Positions 20,771 through 29,092 of a DNA stretch of 64,000 nt are shown here, in pieces; position 1 is the stretch's first letter; each line of letters opens with the position of its first letter. The position numbers and the translations under genes were made by a program. Source of the DNA: Swaminathania salitolerans. Its GTDB lineage: Bacteria > Pseudomonadota > Alphaproteobacteria > Acetobacterales > Acetobacteraceae. The notes below the pieces were generated by a model. That model saw only the letters and a list, made by a program, of their open reading frames with translations, did no database searches and was not told where the DNA came from. The stretch covers positions 1-64,000 of the forward strand of contig NZ_BJVC01000001.1 in assembly GCF_007988945.1 (NCBI RefSeq). The letters run 5' to 3'.

Positions 20771-21948
20771 TCCGAAGATCCGAATCCGGACTGGTTGTAG
20801 CCGCGCTCTGGTGTGGTGATGTGGACCTTGTCACCTTCGAGAAGATCGGCCGGCGGGTTGGCGATGATACGATCCTTGGGCGAGACGCCTGCCTGGATCT
20901 CCGTCGAGGTATCAGCCATACGCCCGATCGTCACGTTCTGGAAATGCACGGTGTTGTCGTCCTTGACGATCACGACCTGCATTCCCTTCTCCTGGAAGAC
21001 GAGCGAGGAGGTTGGAACCTCGTAGAGATGCGCCGCCTCGTTATGGGCCTTGAGGGCCACGGAGGCGAATGTGCCCGGCCACATGACCTCTCCGGGGTTT
21101 TCCATGGTGAATTCGGAAGTCACGGTACGTGTGTTGGGGTCGTATCCGCGGGCCGTTGTCAGGAAGTTGGCCTTGAATTTCCGGTCCCTGAACTGCGGCA
21201 CGCTGACTTCGGCGGTGATGTCGGGCTGGAGGATATAGGAAAAGACCTCCGGTACCGAGATGAACAGACGCAGCTTGTGGACGTCGGCGACCGTGAAAAG
21301 CTCGGAAGCGGAGCCCGTCGCGTTGAGATTGCCGCCGCCATTATGGACGTAATCGCCGACATTGATGCTGCGTGAGGTGACGATGCCATCGAAGGGCGCG
21401 ACGATGGTCTTGAACTTCTCGAGCGCCGCGAAATGATCGACATTGCGCTGGGCAGCGTCGACCTCGGCCCGTGCCGATTGTTCGTTTGCGTTCGATACGG
21501 AGACGGACTGCCCCGAGACGGACTGGGACTTGCCCATTGCCCGCCAGCGCTGGGCCGTTACGGCGGCCAGATTGTATTTCGCCATCACGGATTTGAGGTT
21601 TGCCTGTGCCTGGGCGTATTGCGCATCGAGGGCAGGCGCGTTGATTTCGGCGAGCGCGTCGCCAGCCTTCACATGCGCGCCGTAATCCTTGAACCACATT
21701 TTCACGTAGCCCGAGACCTGCGGATAGATCGGCGCCTGATACCATGCGTCGATATTGCCGGGCAGCGTCAGTGCGACCTTGTCCGGTGACTGGATGGGAT
21801 TGATGACGGCGACGTCCGGGACGGCATTCTCGGCAGTTTCGGTAGCGAGCGCCTGTTCATGATGCACGCGGCCCACGACGAGGACGCCGACCCAAAGCGC
21901 GAGGACGCATCCTCCCGCAATGGCGATGATCTTGGGGGAGGTGGCCAT
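20767..21948 (-). CDS. RND efflux periplasmic adaptor (membrane fusion protein)
   Basis: 393 residues: an N-terminal membrane anchor (IIAIAGGCVLALWVGVLVVG), lipoyl and hairpin segments (PQVSGYVKMWFKDYGAHVKA, GDALAEINAPALDAQYAQAQ) and a beta-barrel part (TIVAPFDGIVTSRSINVGDY). It bridges the inner-membrane pump and outer-membrane duct. It sits between permease and duct genes with one- and four-base overlaps. Confidence 0.94.
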   Translation of the reverse strand: MATSPKIIAIAGGCVLALWVGVLVVGRVHHEQALATETAENAVPDVAVINPIQSPDKVALTLPGNIDAWYQAPIYPQVSGYVKMWFKDYGAHVKAGDALAEINAPALDAQYAQAQANLKSVMAKYNLAAVTAQRWRAMGKSQSVSGQSVSVSNANEQSARAEVDAAQRNVDHFAALEKFKTIVAPFDGIVTSRSINVGDYVHNGGGNLNATGSASELFTVADVHKLRLFISVPEVFSYILQPDITAEVSVPQFRDRKFKANFLTTARGYDPNTRTVTSEFTMENPGEVMWPGTFASVALKAHNEAAHLYEVPTSSLVFQEKGMQVVIVKDDNTVHFQNVTIGRMADTSTEIQAGVSPKDRIIANPPADLLEGDKVHITTPERGYNQSGFGSSE

Positions 21949-24900
21949 TAGACGGTTTCCTTCTGGCGAGCGGAGCGGTTGTGCAGGATCGCGTAGACGC
22001 AGGGGACGAAGAGCAGTGTGGAGATGGTGGCGACGATCAGTCCGCCTATGACGGCGCGGCCGAGAGGCGCGTTGGTCGAGTTGGACGTGGCCATCGGGAT
22101 CATGCCGACGATCATGGCCAGGGCGGTCATGATGACAGGGCGGATACGACCGTATCCTGCCTCGATGGCGGCACGCAGCGCGTCACCGTGAATCTCGAGA
22201 CGCTCACGGGCGAAGGATACCACGAGGATCGAGTTGGCCGTGGCTGTGCCCATGCACATGATGGCACCGGTCAGGGCAGGAACCGACAGGCGCGTGCCGG
22301 TCAGGAACAGGGCCCAGGCGATGCCGCCGAGCGCACCCGGAAGTGCCGTGATGATGATGAACGGGTCGAGCCAGGACTGGAAGTTCACGACGATCAGCAG
22401 GTAGATCAGGACGATCGACACGCCGAGACCGAAGACGAGCTGGGCGTAGGCGCCATGCATCGTGGTTGCCTGTCCGTGCACGTCCACGGCGGTGGAGCGG
22501 GGCAGGTTGGGCGCGTCCTTCCTGATGGTATCGTTGACCTTGTCGAGTACGGAGCCGAGATCGGTGCCTTCGACGTTCACATAGATATCGATTTCCGACA
22601 TCGAGTTGTAGTGCGAGACCTCGCCCGGCGTCCCGGTGGCAACGACATCGGCGATCGCACCGAGGAGCTGGGTCTGGTCGGTGGGGTCGCCGTCTCCCTT
22701 GTCTACGGGAATCGTCAGAAGATCGTTCAGATGGGTCAGCTGATCCTGCGACGTGTAGATATTGAGCGGGAAGGTGACGTTATCGACCGGATCGAGCCAG
22801 AATTGCGGGTCGACGACGACGGAGCCGGACAGGGTGAGCAGCTCGTTCGTGGCGAGGTCGCTCTCGCTCAGACCGGTTGCCTGACTGAATGTGCGGTTGC
22901 CGTTGACCATCAGGGTCGGGGTCGACATCGTTTGCTGGATGACGACATCCGCGGTTCCGGGGATCTGGCGTATCTTGCCGATCAGATGTTTGGCGTAATT
23001 GTAGTTCGTGCTGGAACTCGGGCCGGAGAGCTGGATATCGATCGGTGCGGCGGAACCGAAATTGAGGATCTTGTTCGTGAGATCCGCAGGCTGGAAGGTG
23101 AATACGGTGCCGGGGAAGCGACGCGACAGATCCTTGCGCAGAACGGCGCGGTAATCCCAGACGGGCGATTCCTCGTCCTTGAGAGCGATGGTGAGGTCGC
23201 AATCCTGTGTGCCGACCGTCGGGGTCGGGATGAAGGCCTGGTTGTGCGGGCCTTCCGGCAGACCGCAATTCGAGATGATATTCTCGACCTTGCCCGGCAG
23301 GTCCTGATGGATGCGATCATCGACCAGGGCTGCGATGCGCCCGGCGACCTCGATCCTGGTGCCGAGCGGCGCACGCATGTGCATCTGCAGGGCGCCCGAT
23401 TTCACTTCGGGGAAGAAGTCGCGGCCTGCAACGCTGTAAAGCCCCATCGACAGGAGGGATACGGCAAGGAATACGCCGACGAAGGCCTTGCGACGGTCAA
23501 TGCATCGCGTAAGCAGCGTGTTGTAGTGCTCGCGGAACGCGTTGAACCGATGCTCGAAGCCCCGCTGGAACCGGCCGAAGAAGCCCTTCGGCGCGGGCGC
23601 ATGGTCGTCATGACCGTGCTCGTGATGGATCTGACCGGCGAGCAGGAATTTCGCCATGGTCGGAACCAGCGTCCGGGACAGGATGAACGATGCGATCATG
23701 GCGAACATGATCGCCAGAGCCATGGGCATGAAGAGGTAACCCGCAACGCCCGACAACTCGAAGAGAGGCAGCCAGACGATACAGATGCAGGTGGTCGATA
23801 CGAAGGTCGGGATGACGATCTGATTGGCCGCGTCGATGATCGCGAGTTCGAGATCCTTGCCCATTTCGAGATGGGTATCGATGTTCTCGATCATCACGGT
23901 GGCATCGTCGACGAGAATGCCGACGGCCAGTGCCAGACCGCCGAGTGTCATGATGTTGATCGACTGTCCGGCCCAGCCCAGCCCGATGATGGAGCAGAGA
24001 ATGGCCAGGGGGATCGACGTGGCGATGATGACCGTCGAGCGCCATGAGCCGAGAAAGAGAAGCACGACGATACCGGTCAGGAACGACGCCGTGACCATTT
24101 CGCGCACGACGTCCTTGATCTGATCCTTCACCAGGACCGATGCGTCGGAGAGGATGGAGACATGGACATCGGGCGGCAGGATGGCGCGCAGGCGGGGCAG
24201 CAGGGCCTTGGTGGCGGCCACGACGTCGAGTGTCGAGGCGGTGCCGCCTTTCTGGGTGATGACTTCGACACCCTGACGTCCCTTGACGAGCACCAGATTG
24301 GTCTGGGGGTGACCGCCGCGATAGACGTCTGCGACATCACGGATATAGATCACCGCATTCCCCACGCGCTTGACGGGGATGGCTGCGATTTCCTCCATCG
24401 ATTCGGGGGCGGCGTTGGTCTGGACCATCCAGTCCGTCGCATCGATTTTCTGGTCGCCGGCAGGGAGAACGATGTTCTGTGCGGTCAATGCGGCTTGTAC
24501 GTCGGCGGCGGAGAGATGATGGGCGCGCAGCTGCTTCTGGTTCAGGGAGATCATCACGAAGCTGTCCATGCCGCCATAAGGATGGGCGACGACGGCGCCG
24601 GGGACGGTTGCCAGAAGGGGGCGGACGCGAATGACCCCGAGCTTGAACAGATCGGAAGGAGTCTGTTTTTCGGATGTGATCTGCAGGGCGATGACGGGAA
24701 CCTGAGACGGGTTCAGGGCCACGATCATGGGAGCCGGCACCTTGGGGGGGAGGCCGAGGAGGATCGTCTGGGCGATGGACGTGACCTCAGCCTCGGCCGT
24801 TCCTATCGGGGTGCCGGGCTGGAAGTAGATGTTGACGATCGAGCGCCCGTAATACGAGTTCGACTCCATATGCTCGATGTTCTGCACGGTCGTCGTGACA

Positions 24901-25112
24901 GCGAGCTCGAAATTATAGGTTATACGCCCCGCGAACTGCTCCGGAAGCAGACCCGGATAGGTCCAGATAACGGCGACCACCGGTACCTTGATTTCCGGGA
25001 ACACGTCTGTGGGCGTCTTGAAGATCGACATGATCCCGAACATCAGGATCAGGATCGAGAAGACGACGAAGGTCAGGGGCCGCCTGAGGGCAGTTACGAC
25101 GATGGCGTTCAT
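21948..25112 (-). CDS. RND efflux permease (AcrB/MexB superfamily)
   Basis: 1054 residues, the usual size. Twelve membrane segments are expected, with two large periplasmic loops. Transmembrane helix 4 carries the proton-relay pair Asp-Asp in LAVGILVDDATVMIENID. A His-rich cytoplasmic loop (GQIHHEHGHDDHAPAPKG) follows the sixth helix. It exports unknown toxic compounds using proton motive force. It is the first gene of a permease-adaptor-duct operon, an order less common than adaptor first. The intergenic region upstream holds dyads matching those at the XRE repressor gene. Confidence 0.94.
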   Translation of the reverse strand: MNAIVVTALRRPLTFVVFSILILMFGIMSIFKTPTDVFPEIKVPVVAVIWTYPGLLPEQFAGRITYNFELAVTTTVQNIEHMESNSYYGRSIVNIYFQPGTPIGTAEAEVTSIAQTILLGLPPKVPAPMIVALNPSQVPVIALQITSEKQTPSDLFKLGVIRVRPLLATVPGAVVAHPYGGMDSFVMISLNQKQLRAHHLSAADVQAALTAQNIVLPAGDQKIDATDWMVQTNAAPESMEEIAAIPVKRVGNAVIYIRDVADVYRGGHPQTNLVLVKGRQGVEVITQKGGTASTLDVVAATKALLPRLRAILPPDVHVSILSDASVLVKDQIKDVVREMVTASFLTGIVVLLFLGSWRSTVIIATSIPLAILCSIIGLGWAGQSINIMTLGGLALAVGILVDDATVMIENIDTHLEMGKDLELAIIDAANQIVIPTFVSTTCICIVWLPLFELSGVAGYLFMPMALAIMFAMIASFILSRTLVPTMAKFLLAGQIHHEHGHDDHAPAPKGFFGRFQRGFEHRFNAFREHYNTLLTRCIDRRKAFVGVFLAVSLLSMGLYSVAGRDFFPEVKSGALQMHMRAPLGTRIEVAGRIAALVDDRIHQDLPGKVENIISNCGLPEGPHNQAFIPTPTVGTQDCDLTIALKDEESPVWDYRAVLRKDLSRRFPGTVFTFQPADLTNKILNFGSAAPIDIQLSGPSSSTNYNYAKHLIGKIRQIPGTADVVIQQTMSTPTLMVNGNRTFSQATGLSESDLATNELLTLSGSVVVDPQFWLDPVDNVTFPLNIYTSQDQLTHLNDLLTIPVDKGDGDPTDQTQLLGAIADVVATGTPGEVSHYNSMSEIDIYVNVEGTDLGSVLDKVNDTIRKDAPNLPRSTAVDVHGQATTMHGAYAQLVFGLGVSIVLIYLLIVVNFQSWLDPFIIITALPGALGGIAWALFLTGTRLSVPALTGAIMCMGTATANSILVVSFARERLEIHGDALRAAIEAGYGRIRPVIMTALAMIVGMIPMATSNSTNAPLGRAVIGGLIVATISTLLFVPCVYAILHNRSARQKETV

Positions 25113-25331
25113 GAATTCATGAGCTCTCTTCTCGTACGAAGGGGAGGAGCCTTACGGCAGATTTCTGTTTTTCATTAATCCGATTTAAGATTTAGATAAT
25201 GAAAACGACATGGATGCGCCGCACATTACTTATCCGGACTACTCATATTGGGATATTAGAGGCGCAGACATAAAATGTCGCATAAATGTTGTTTTACAAA
25301 GGATTTCAGACACAGCCATCTATACGAACTG

Positions 25332-25344
25332 TGGCAAAAAGCCA
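25332..25344. repeat. Operator-like dyad TGGC-AAAAA-GCCA (copy 1)
   Basis: One of four 13-bp dyads around the XRE gene. It covers the expected start point of the candidate leftward promoter toward the efflux operon and lies upstream of a rightward TTGACA. Confidence 0.65.
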
Positions 25345-25363
25345 TTCTAGAATCTTGACATTA

Positions 25364-25376
25364 TGGCTCAATGCCA
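25364..25376. repeat. Operator-like dyad TGGC-TCAAT-GCCA (copy 2)
   Basis: Second copy, centred 32 bases (about three helical turns) from copy 1. It overlaps the candidate leftward -35 and the spacer of the candidate rightward promoter, positions where a bound repressor would exclude RNA polymerase. Confidence 0.65.
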
Positions 25377-25624
25377 TTAAAAACACGTTAATCGTCCAGA
25401 AGTCGGATTGGCTTCAAGGCGCAGCTGGCCGGTTGGTGCTGAGCAATTCGCGGTGGCGCGAGGCATGGGGAACGACAGGAATTTCTCGAAATTTCTTTTG
25501 TTCTTGTTTTGTTCTTGCTGCGTACCACACCACGCGCTATGTCTGCCAACGAAGAAGGCTGTGTTCTGGATGTGTGATGAAAACAAGGATGCTACGAATG
25601 CTCCCGATCTGGTCTCCTGGGCGT

Positions 25625-25984
25625 CTATGGCGTGTCGCAAGGCGTGTTTTTGCCCATGTGCGACGCCGTGTCCTGCTGCTGGAGCACCAACTCTGGGTGC
25701 AGAGCTGCCAGGCGGAGAGCCATTTCCTCGTCCGTACGACCGTTCAGAACGCCCTTCAGCAGAAAATCGGTCGAGACGCGAAGGCGATTAGACAGGGCCA
25801 TGATCAGAAAGACGCTGGGTGCCCTGTCTCCTTTCTCGATCTTGTTCAGGGTCGATGCATCGACGCCTAGGAGGCGCGCGCACTCGCTCTGATTGGGAAA
25901 GACGAGCTCTCTCGCCCAGGTGATCCTTCGGCCAATGGCGCATTGAACGATCGTGAGGGAGTCAGGGCGTTTGTGTTTGGCCAT
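25625..25984 (-). CDS. XRE/CI-type repressor of the phage-derived block
   Basis: 119 residues from the ATG at 25984 (MAKHKRPDSL). A central HTH of the XRE type reads NQSECARLLGVDASTLNKIE, followed by KGDRAPSVFLIMALSNRLRV; no peptidase (LexA/S24) domain follows, so it would not self-cleave. Longer readings are possible but would place dyad copy 3 inside the gene. It faces away from the phage-type genes, like CI against Cro. It is flanked by four matching dyads and is likely autoregulated. Small size and lack of cleavage domain suggest release by an anti-repressor or ligand. Confidence 0.85.
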   Translation of the reverse strand: MAKHKRPDSLTIVQCAIGRRITWARELVFPNQSECARLLGVDASTLNKIEKGDRAPSVFLIMALSNRLRVSTDFLLKGVLNGRTDEEMALRLAALHPELVLQQQDTASHMGKNTPCDTP

Positions 25985-26000
25985 GGGACATTCATAGCAA

Positions 26001-26013
26001 TGGCTCATTGCCA
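26001..26013. repeat. Operator-like dyad TGGC-TCATT-GCCA (copy 3)
   Basis: Located 17 bases upstream of the repressor ATG. It can also be read as GCAATG-GCT-CATTGC (25997-26011), a longer perfect dyad. Position fits autorepression. Confidence 0.7.
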
Positions 26014-26057
26014 AATCCAGTGGGTAATTTGTGATGTGTCTGGTTTGCCTAGATCTA

Positions 26058-26070
26058 TGGCAAATAGCCA
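26058..26070. repeat. Operator-like dyad TGGC-AAATA-GCCA (copy 4)
   Basis: Located 30 bases ahead of the first rightward gene (ATG 26100). It overlaps a second dyad, TTTGCC-N9-GGCAAA (26044-26064), that contains the palindrome TAGATCTA. Likely controls rightward transcription into the phage-type genes. Confidence 0.65.
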
Positions 26071-26099
26071 CAGAAAGACGTGCATCAGGGAGATGTAGC

Positions 26100-26381
26100 A
26101 TGGGTGTCCTGACCGAAAACTCTCGCCGGACGGTCTCCTCGCGCGATCTGGTGCGCCTCCTGCATGAGGCGCGGATCAAGATGCGGCCGGATGTTTTCGC
26201 GGGACAGGCATCTGGGCCGCTCCGTCCTGCTCCGCGGTGCAGCGATTTCGAGCGCGAGGAGAACGAAGCCCTCCCTGCAGGTCATGCGGTGAGCTGGGGA
26301 GCCCTGTGGAGCGATGAGGCAGCGCCTCCCTCCTATGTCGATGCGCTTTACGGCCGGTTCGATCGTATCGTGCAACGGTGA
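26100..26381 (+). CDS. Small unknown protein, first rightward gene of the phage-derived block
   Basis: 93 residues from the ATG at 26100, behind GGGAG. The N-terminus is helical (SSRDLVRLLHEARIKMRPDV) and the centre is charged. No family recognised. Its place, opposite the repressor and just after operator copy 4, is where phages keep cro or antirepressor genes, but no HTH is obvious. Confidence 0.6.
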   Translation: MGVLTENSRRTVSSRDLVRLLHEARIKMRPDVFAGQASGPLRPAPRCSDFEREENEALPAGHAVSWGALWSDEAAPPSYVDALYGRFDRIVQR

Positions 26382-26412
26382 CGCGGCGGAGCCTGTCAGG
26401 AGAAAGATCATC

Positions 26413-26910
26413 ATGACTCAAACTTGTGGCGAGCGACCTGTCGAGGGGGATAACGCGCCGACGCCCGAGCGACTCCGGCACAGCGCGTTTCGCGTCGACG
26501 GCGAGTCTCTCCGGGTCGTGACTTCGGTTCGGCGGTTATACGAGGCGGGGGAGATCGGCGATGACGAGGTTGCCGCGGCGCAGCGCTGGCGATGCGAGGT
26601 CGAGTACGCCGAGCTGGGGATCGTCGATGCGGACCGTCATGGGCTCGATCGATACGAGAAGGGCGATGTCCATACCTGGATGCTCGGGCGCGGACGGTGC
26701 CGCGAACGGCTTCGGCATATCCGGGAGGTGCTGGGGACGACGATCCATATAAGGATCGAGATGATGCTGCTGCATGAAATGAGCTTGTCCGCAATGGCTC
26801 AGCTCGTTTTCCCGAACCATGCCAGAGCGGTGGGCCGCAGCAGGGTCGCGGCGCAATGCGCTTTGGCGCTCGAAAGGCTGGGAGAGTTTTATAGAAATAA
26901 AAGAGATTGA
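26413..26910 (+). CDS. DUF6456/GafZ-like regulator, candidate late activator or antiterminator
   Basis: 165 residues from the ATG at 26413 (CAGGAGAAAG upstream). The segment VRRLYEAGEIGDDEVAAAQR followed by a conserved Arg/Tyr-rich stretch, and the C-terminal MLLHEMSLSAMAQLVFPNHA then ALALERLGEFY, match the pattern I know from DUF6456 proteins of alphaproteobacteria. That family includes the gene-transfer-agent regulators GafA (C-terminal part) and GafZ. The resemblance is by eye. It ends on top of a strong promoter that precedes the structural operon, which suits a Q-like role. Confidence 0.55.
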   Translation: MTQTCGERPVEGDNAPTPERLRHSAFRVDGESLRVVTSVRRLYEAGEIGDDEVAAAQRWRCEVEYAELGIVDADRHGLDRYEKGDVHTWMLGRGRCRERLRHIREVLGTTIHIRIEMMLLHEMSLSAMAQLVFPNHARAVGRSRVAAQCALALERLGEFYRNKRD

Positions 26911-26935
26911 CTTTATAATAATGAAATAGTATAAA
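26907..26935 (+). promoter_or_regulatory. Near-consensus sigma-70 promoter for the structural operon
   Basis: TTGACT (26907-26912), 17-base spacer, TATAAA (26930-26935), in a strongly AT-rich patch of an otherwise GC-rich region. Its -35 overlaps the stop of the preceding regulator gene and transcription would begin about 18 bases before the next ATG. Confidence 0.75.
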
Positions 26936-26959
26936 TAGTACATAATAAGAAAACTGAAA

Positions 26960-27475
26960 ATGATAATCCGAGAAGCTAAAGCCGGTCATATCGTTTTCTG
27001 TCGTACTTCATATTACCTGATCGTCAGCCTCCATAACCCGGCCGTTCTGTTGTGTCCGTTCGTTCGGGTATCCGAACCTCGGCACCGGGGCGATATTCAT
27101 CTGGAATGGGTCGAGATGACGCAGGCCAATCTGCCCTGGCTCGATATGCGTGTCCGGGCCGTTCCATGCTGGCGCGTTCCTGCCGAACTGGTTTTCGTGG
27201 GGAGGGCTCCGCCCGCGCTTCTCGAGCGTGTCACGCGCCGACTCGTCGAGGAAATGAGGCAGACGGACCGGTATCCGGGCAGAGGGTTTCAGGGAGTGAA
27301 GCGACGATCTGTGCAACCGGCAAGGAAATGGGGCCAAGATGGGACCACGGCTCAAGACACGGGGAGGGCCAAAGGGGGGGACCCTGAAAGCCCTGTTCCT
27401 AGAGCATCTTCGCAAGACGGGGAATGTTTCCGAGGCGGCTCGCGCAGCCGGAATCGATCGGAAGACCGCATATAA
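26960..27475 (+). CDS. Unknown phage-block protein, faint PemK/MazF-like fold resemblance
   Basis: 171 residues. Residues 1-110 look like a real small beta-rich domain (GHIVFCRTSYYLIVSLHN, LLCPFVRVSEP, then a GDIHLEWVEM strand and a C-terminal helix LLERVTRRLVEEM). The order, with a Val-Ser strand, a CPF strand and a final helix, recalls PemK/MazF toxins, but no signature residues prove it. The last 60 residues are low-complexity and overlap the terminase small-subunit gene by 137 bases, so the true end may be different or the tail dispensable. First gene after the strong promoter. Confidence 0.5.
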   Translation: MIIREAKAGHIVFCRTSYYLIVSLHNPAVLLCPFVRVSEPRHRGDIHLEWVEMTQANLPWLDMRVRAVPCWRVPAELVFVGRAPPALLERVTRRLVEEMRQTDRYPGRGFQGVKRRSVQPARKWGQDGTTAQDTGRAKGGDPESPVPRASSQDGECFRGGSRSRNRSEDRI

Positions 27476-27770
27476 CTGGCGACGGCAGGATGAAGCTTTC
27501 GGCGATCACTGGAGAGAGGCGCTCGAGGAAGCGACGGATCTTCTCGAGGCTGAGGCGCGTCGCCGGGCGATCGACGGATATGACGAGCCGATGCTTCATG
27601 CGGGGCGTCTGATCTGCGATCCGGAAGGACGTCCGGTCATGCGCAAGAGATATAGCGACGGTCTGTTGCGCATGTTGTTGCGGGCGCACCGGCCGACCCG
27701 GTTCAGGGAGGCGCGGATCGTGGGCGAGGATAGCCTGCCGATCCTGACGAAGGACGATGAACACCTCTAG
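27339..27770 (+). CDS. Phage terminase small subunit (putative)
   Basis: 143 residues. N-terminal DNA-binding HTH (NVSEAARAAGIDRKTAYNWR), a helical oligomerisation core with many Arg/Glu (EEATDLLEAEARRRAIDGYD) and a C-terminal LPILTKDDEHL. This is the typical build of small terminases that pick the packaging DNA. An eight-G run near 27373 lies early in the gene. It overlaps the large subunit by 14 bases. Confidence 0.75.
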   Translation: MGPRLKTRGGPKGGTLKALFLEHLRKTGNVSEAARAAGIDRKTAYNWRRQDEAFGDHWREALEEATDLLEAEARRRAIDGYDEPMLHAGRLICDPEGRPVMRKRYSDGLLRMLLRAHRPTRFREARIVGEDSLPILTKDDEHL

Positions 27771-29082
27771 GGAGGCGTTTCGCCTGACGCCGATCCAGGA
27801 ACAGGCGAACCGCCTGCTTGCAGGCGAGGCACGTCACATCTTTCTGAAAGGGGGGTCGCGCTCGGGCAAGACATTCGTGCTTCTGCGGGCGATGATCGTG
27901 AGGGCTTTGCGTGTATCCCGCTCGCGTCATGGGGTATTCCGGCATCGTCAGATCGCGCTGCGAGCGAGCGTTATCCAGGACACGTTTCCCAAGGTGATGC
28001 GCTGCTGCTTTCCGGAGACGCGCTACCGTTGGGACGGCAGCAGCAACCGGGCCGTGTTCCGGAACGGCTCGTCGATTCTCTTTGGAGGACTCGACGATGC
28101 AGGTCGAACCGAGAAAATTCTCGGACTCGAATTCGCGACGATCTATCTGAACGAGGCGAGCCAGATCAGTTACGCCGCGCGGAACATGCTGCTTACGCGC
28201 CTGGCGCAGCGCAGTGCACTCAGGACGCGCGAATATATCGATGCGAACCCGCCTACGACCGATCACTGGCTTTATGCCCTGTTCGAAGCGGGGATAGAGC
28301 CGCGTTCGGGAATGCGGGTGGCCGATCCCTCCCTGTATGCGACGATGCGGCTCAACCCCGCGGATAACAGGGACAATCTGAGCGATACGTACCTGCAGCA
28401 ACTCGAGGCGTTGCCGGAGCGGGAGCGAAAGCGGTTCCTGCTTGGCGAATACCTTACGGTTATCGAAGGGGCGCTCTGGCGGCTCGATATGATCCGCCGC
28501 GAGGCACCTCCGGATGAAGCGGGGCACGCGGCCCTGATTGCGCGTATGCGAAGAATCGTCGTTGCCGTCGACCCTTCGGGCGCTTCCGGACCGGGAGATA
28601 TCGGCGCTGACGAGATCGGGATCGTCGTGGCCGGGGTGGATGCCGAAGGAATCGGGCATGTGCTGGAGGATTGCTCGATACGGGACAGCCCGATGGGCTG
28701 GGCGCGTCGTGTCGTGACGGCCGCCGCCCACTGGAGGGCGGACCGGATCGTGGCCGAGCGCAATTTCGGCGGTGCTCTGGTCGAGGCGACGTTGCGCAGT
28801 GTCGATCCGCAGGCGGCGTTGCTCATGGTGACGGCGTCTCATGGCAAGGTCGCACGTGCGGAGCCGGTTGCGGCGCTCTACGAGCAGGGACGGGTGATCC
28901 ATCACGGACGTTTTCCCGAGCTGGAATCGCAACTCTGCCTGTTTTCGTCCCGGGGTTTTGGCGGAGCGACCTCTCCGGATCGCGCAGATGCGCTGATCTG
29001 GGCTCTCAGCGAACTGATGATCATGCAGAAACCGGGCAAGGGGCAATGGCATGATCAGGGCTGGTTTTCTCTCTCACGATGA
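27757..29082 (+). CDS. Phage terminase large subunit
   Basis: 441 residues. The ATPase part has Walker A FLKGGSRSGKTFVLLRAM (near residues 29-46) and a Walker B-like strand FATIYLNEASQISYAARNML. The C-terminal RNase-H-type nuclease begins at RIVVAVDPSGASGPGD, with later Asp/Glu residues (IVAERNFGGALVEATL, SPDRADALIWALSEL). It belongs to the PBSX/T4-like Terminase_3/6 group. It pumps DNA into the procapsid and cuts it. Complete and without visible lesion. Confidence 0.92.
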   Translation: MNTSREAFRLTPIQEQANRLLAGEARHIFLKGGSRSGKTFVLLRAMIVRALRVSRSRHGVFRHRQIALRASVIQDTFPKVMRCCFPETRYRWDGSSNRAVFRNGSSILFGGLDDAGRTEKILGLEFATIYLNEASQISYAARNMLLTRLAQRSALRTREYIDANPPTTDHWLYALFEAGIEPRSGMRVADPSLYATMRLNPADNRDNLSDTYLQQLEALPERERKRFLLGEYLTVIEGALWRLDMIRREAPPDEAGHAALIARMRRIVVAVDPSGASGPGDIGADEIGIVVAGVDAEGIGHVLEDCSIRDSPMGWARRVVTAAAHWRADRIVAERNFGGALVEATLRSVDPQAALLMVTASHGKVARAEPVAALYEQGRVIHHGRFPELESQLCLFSSRGFGGATSPDRADALIWALSELMIMQKPGKGQWHDQGWFSLSR

Positions 29083-29092
29083 AGGAATGCTC

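Larger units (their letters stand above)
25113..25624. promoter_or_regulatory. Regulatory region between the efflux operon and the XRE repressor gene
   Basis: No convincing gene lies in these 512 bases. It holds a pair of TGGC-N5-GCCA dyads (25332 and 25364), a rightward TTGACA (25355) with TAAAAA 17 bases on, and a leftward TTGAGC (25366-25371) with TAGAAT 16 bases on (25344-25349). The leftward promoter would feed the efflux operon. Short overlapping reading frames here have no clear ribosome sites and unusual composition. Confidence 0.5.

Noticed and set aside
21981-24047. Long plus-strand frame opposite the RND permease
   Set aside because: Asp/Gly/Arg-rich shadow of a GC-rich gene; the permease in the other strand is unmistakable.
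25377-25640. Possible small gene downstream of the XRE repressor, minus strand (87 codons)
   Set aside because: No ribosome site, no recognisable fold, and the stretch carries operators and promoters instead.
25408-25791. Plus-strand Cys-rich frame antisense to the repressor
   Set aside because: TTG start, no ribosome site, ends inside the repressor gene; likely chance, though an antisense RNA from the TTGACA at 25355 is not excluded.
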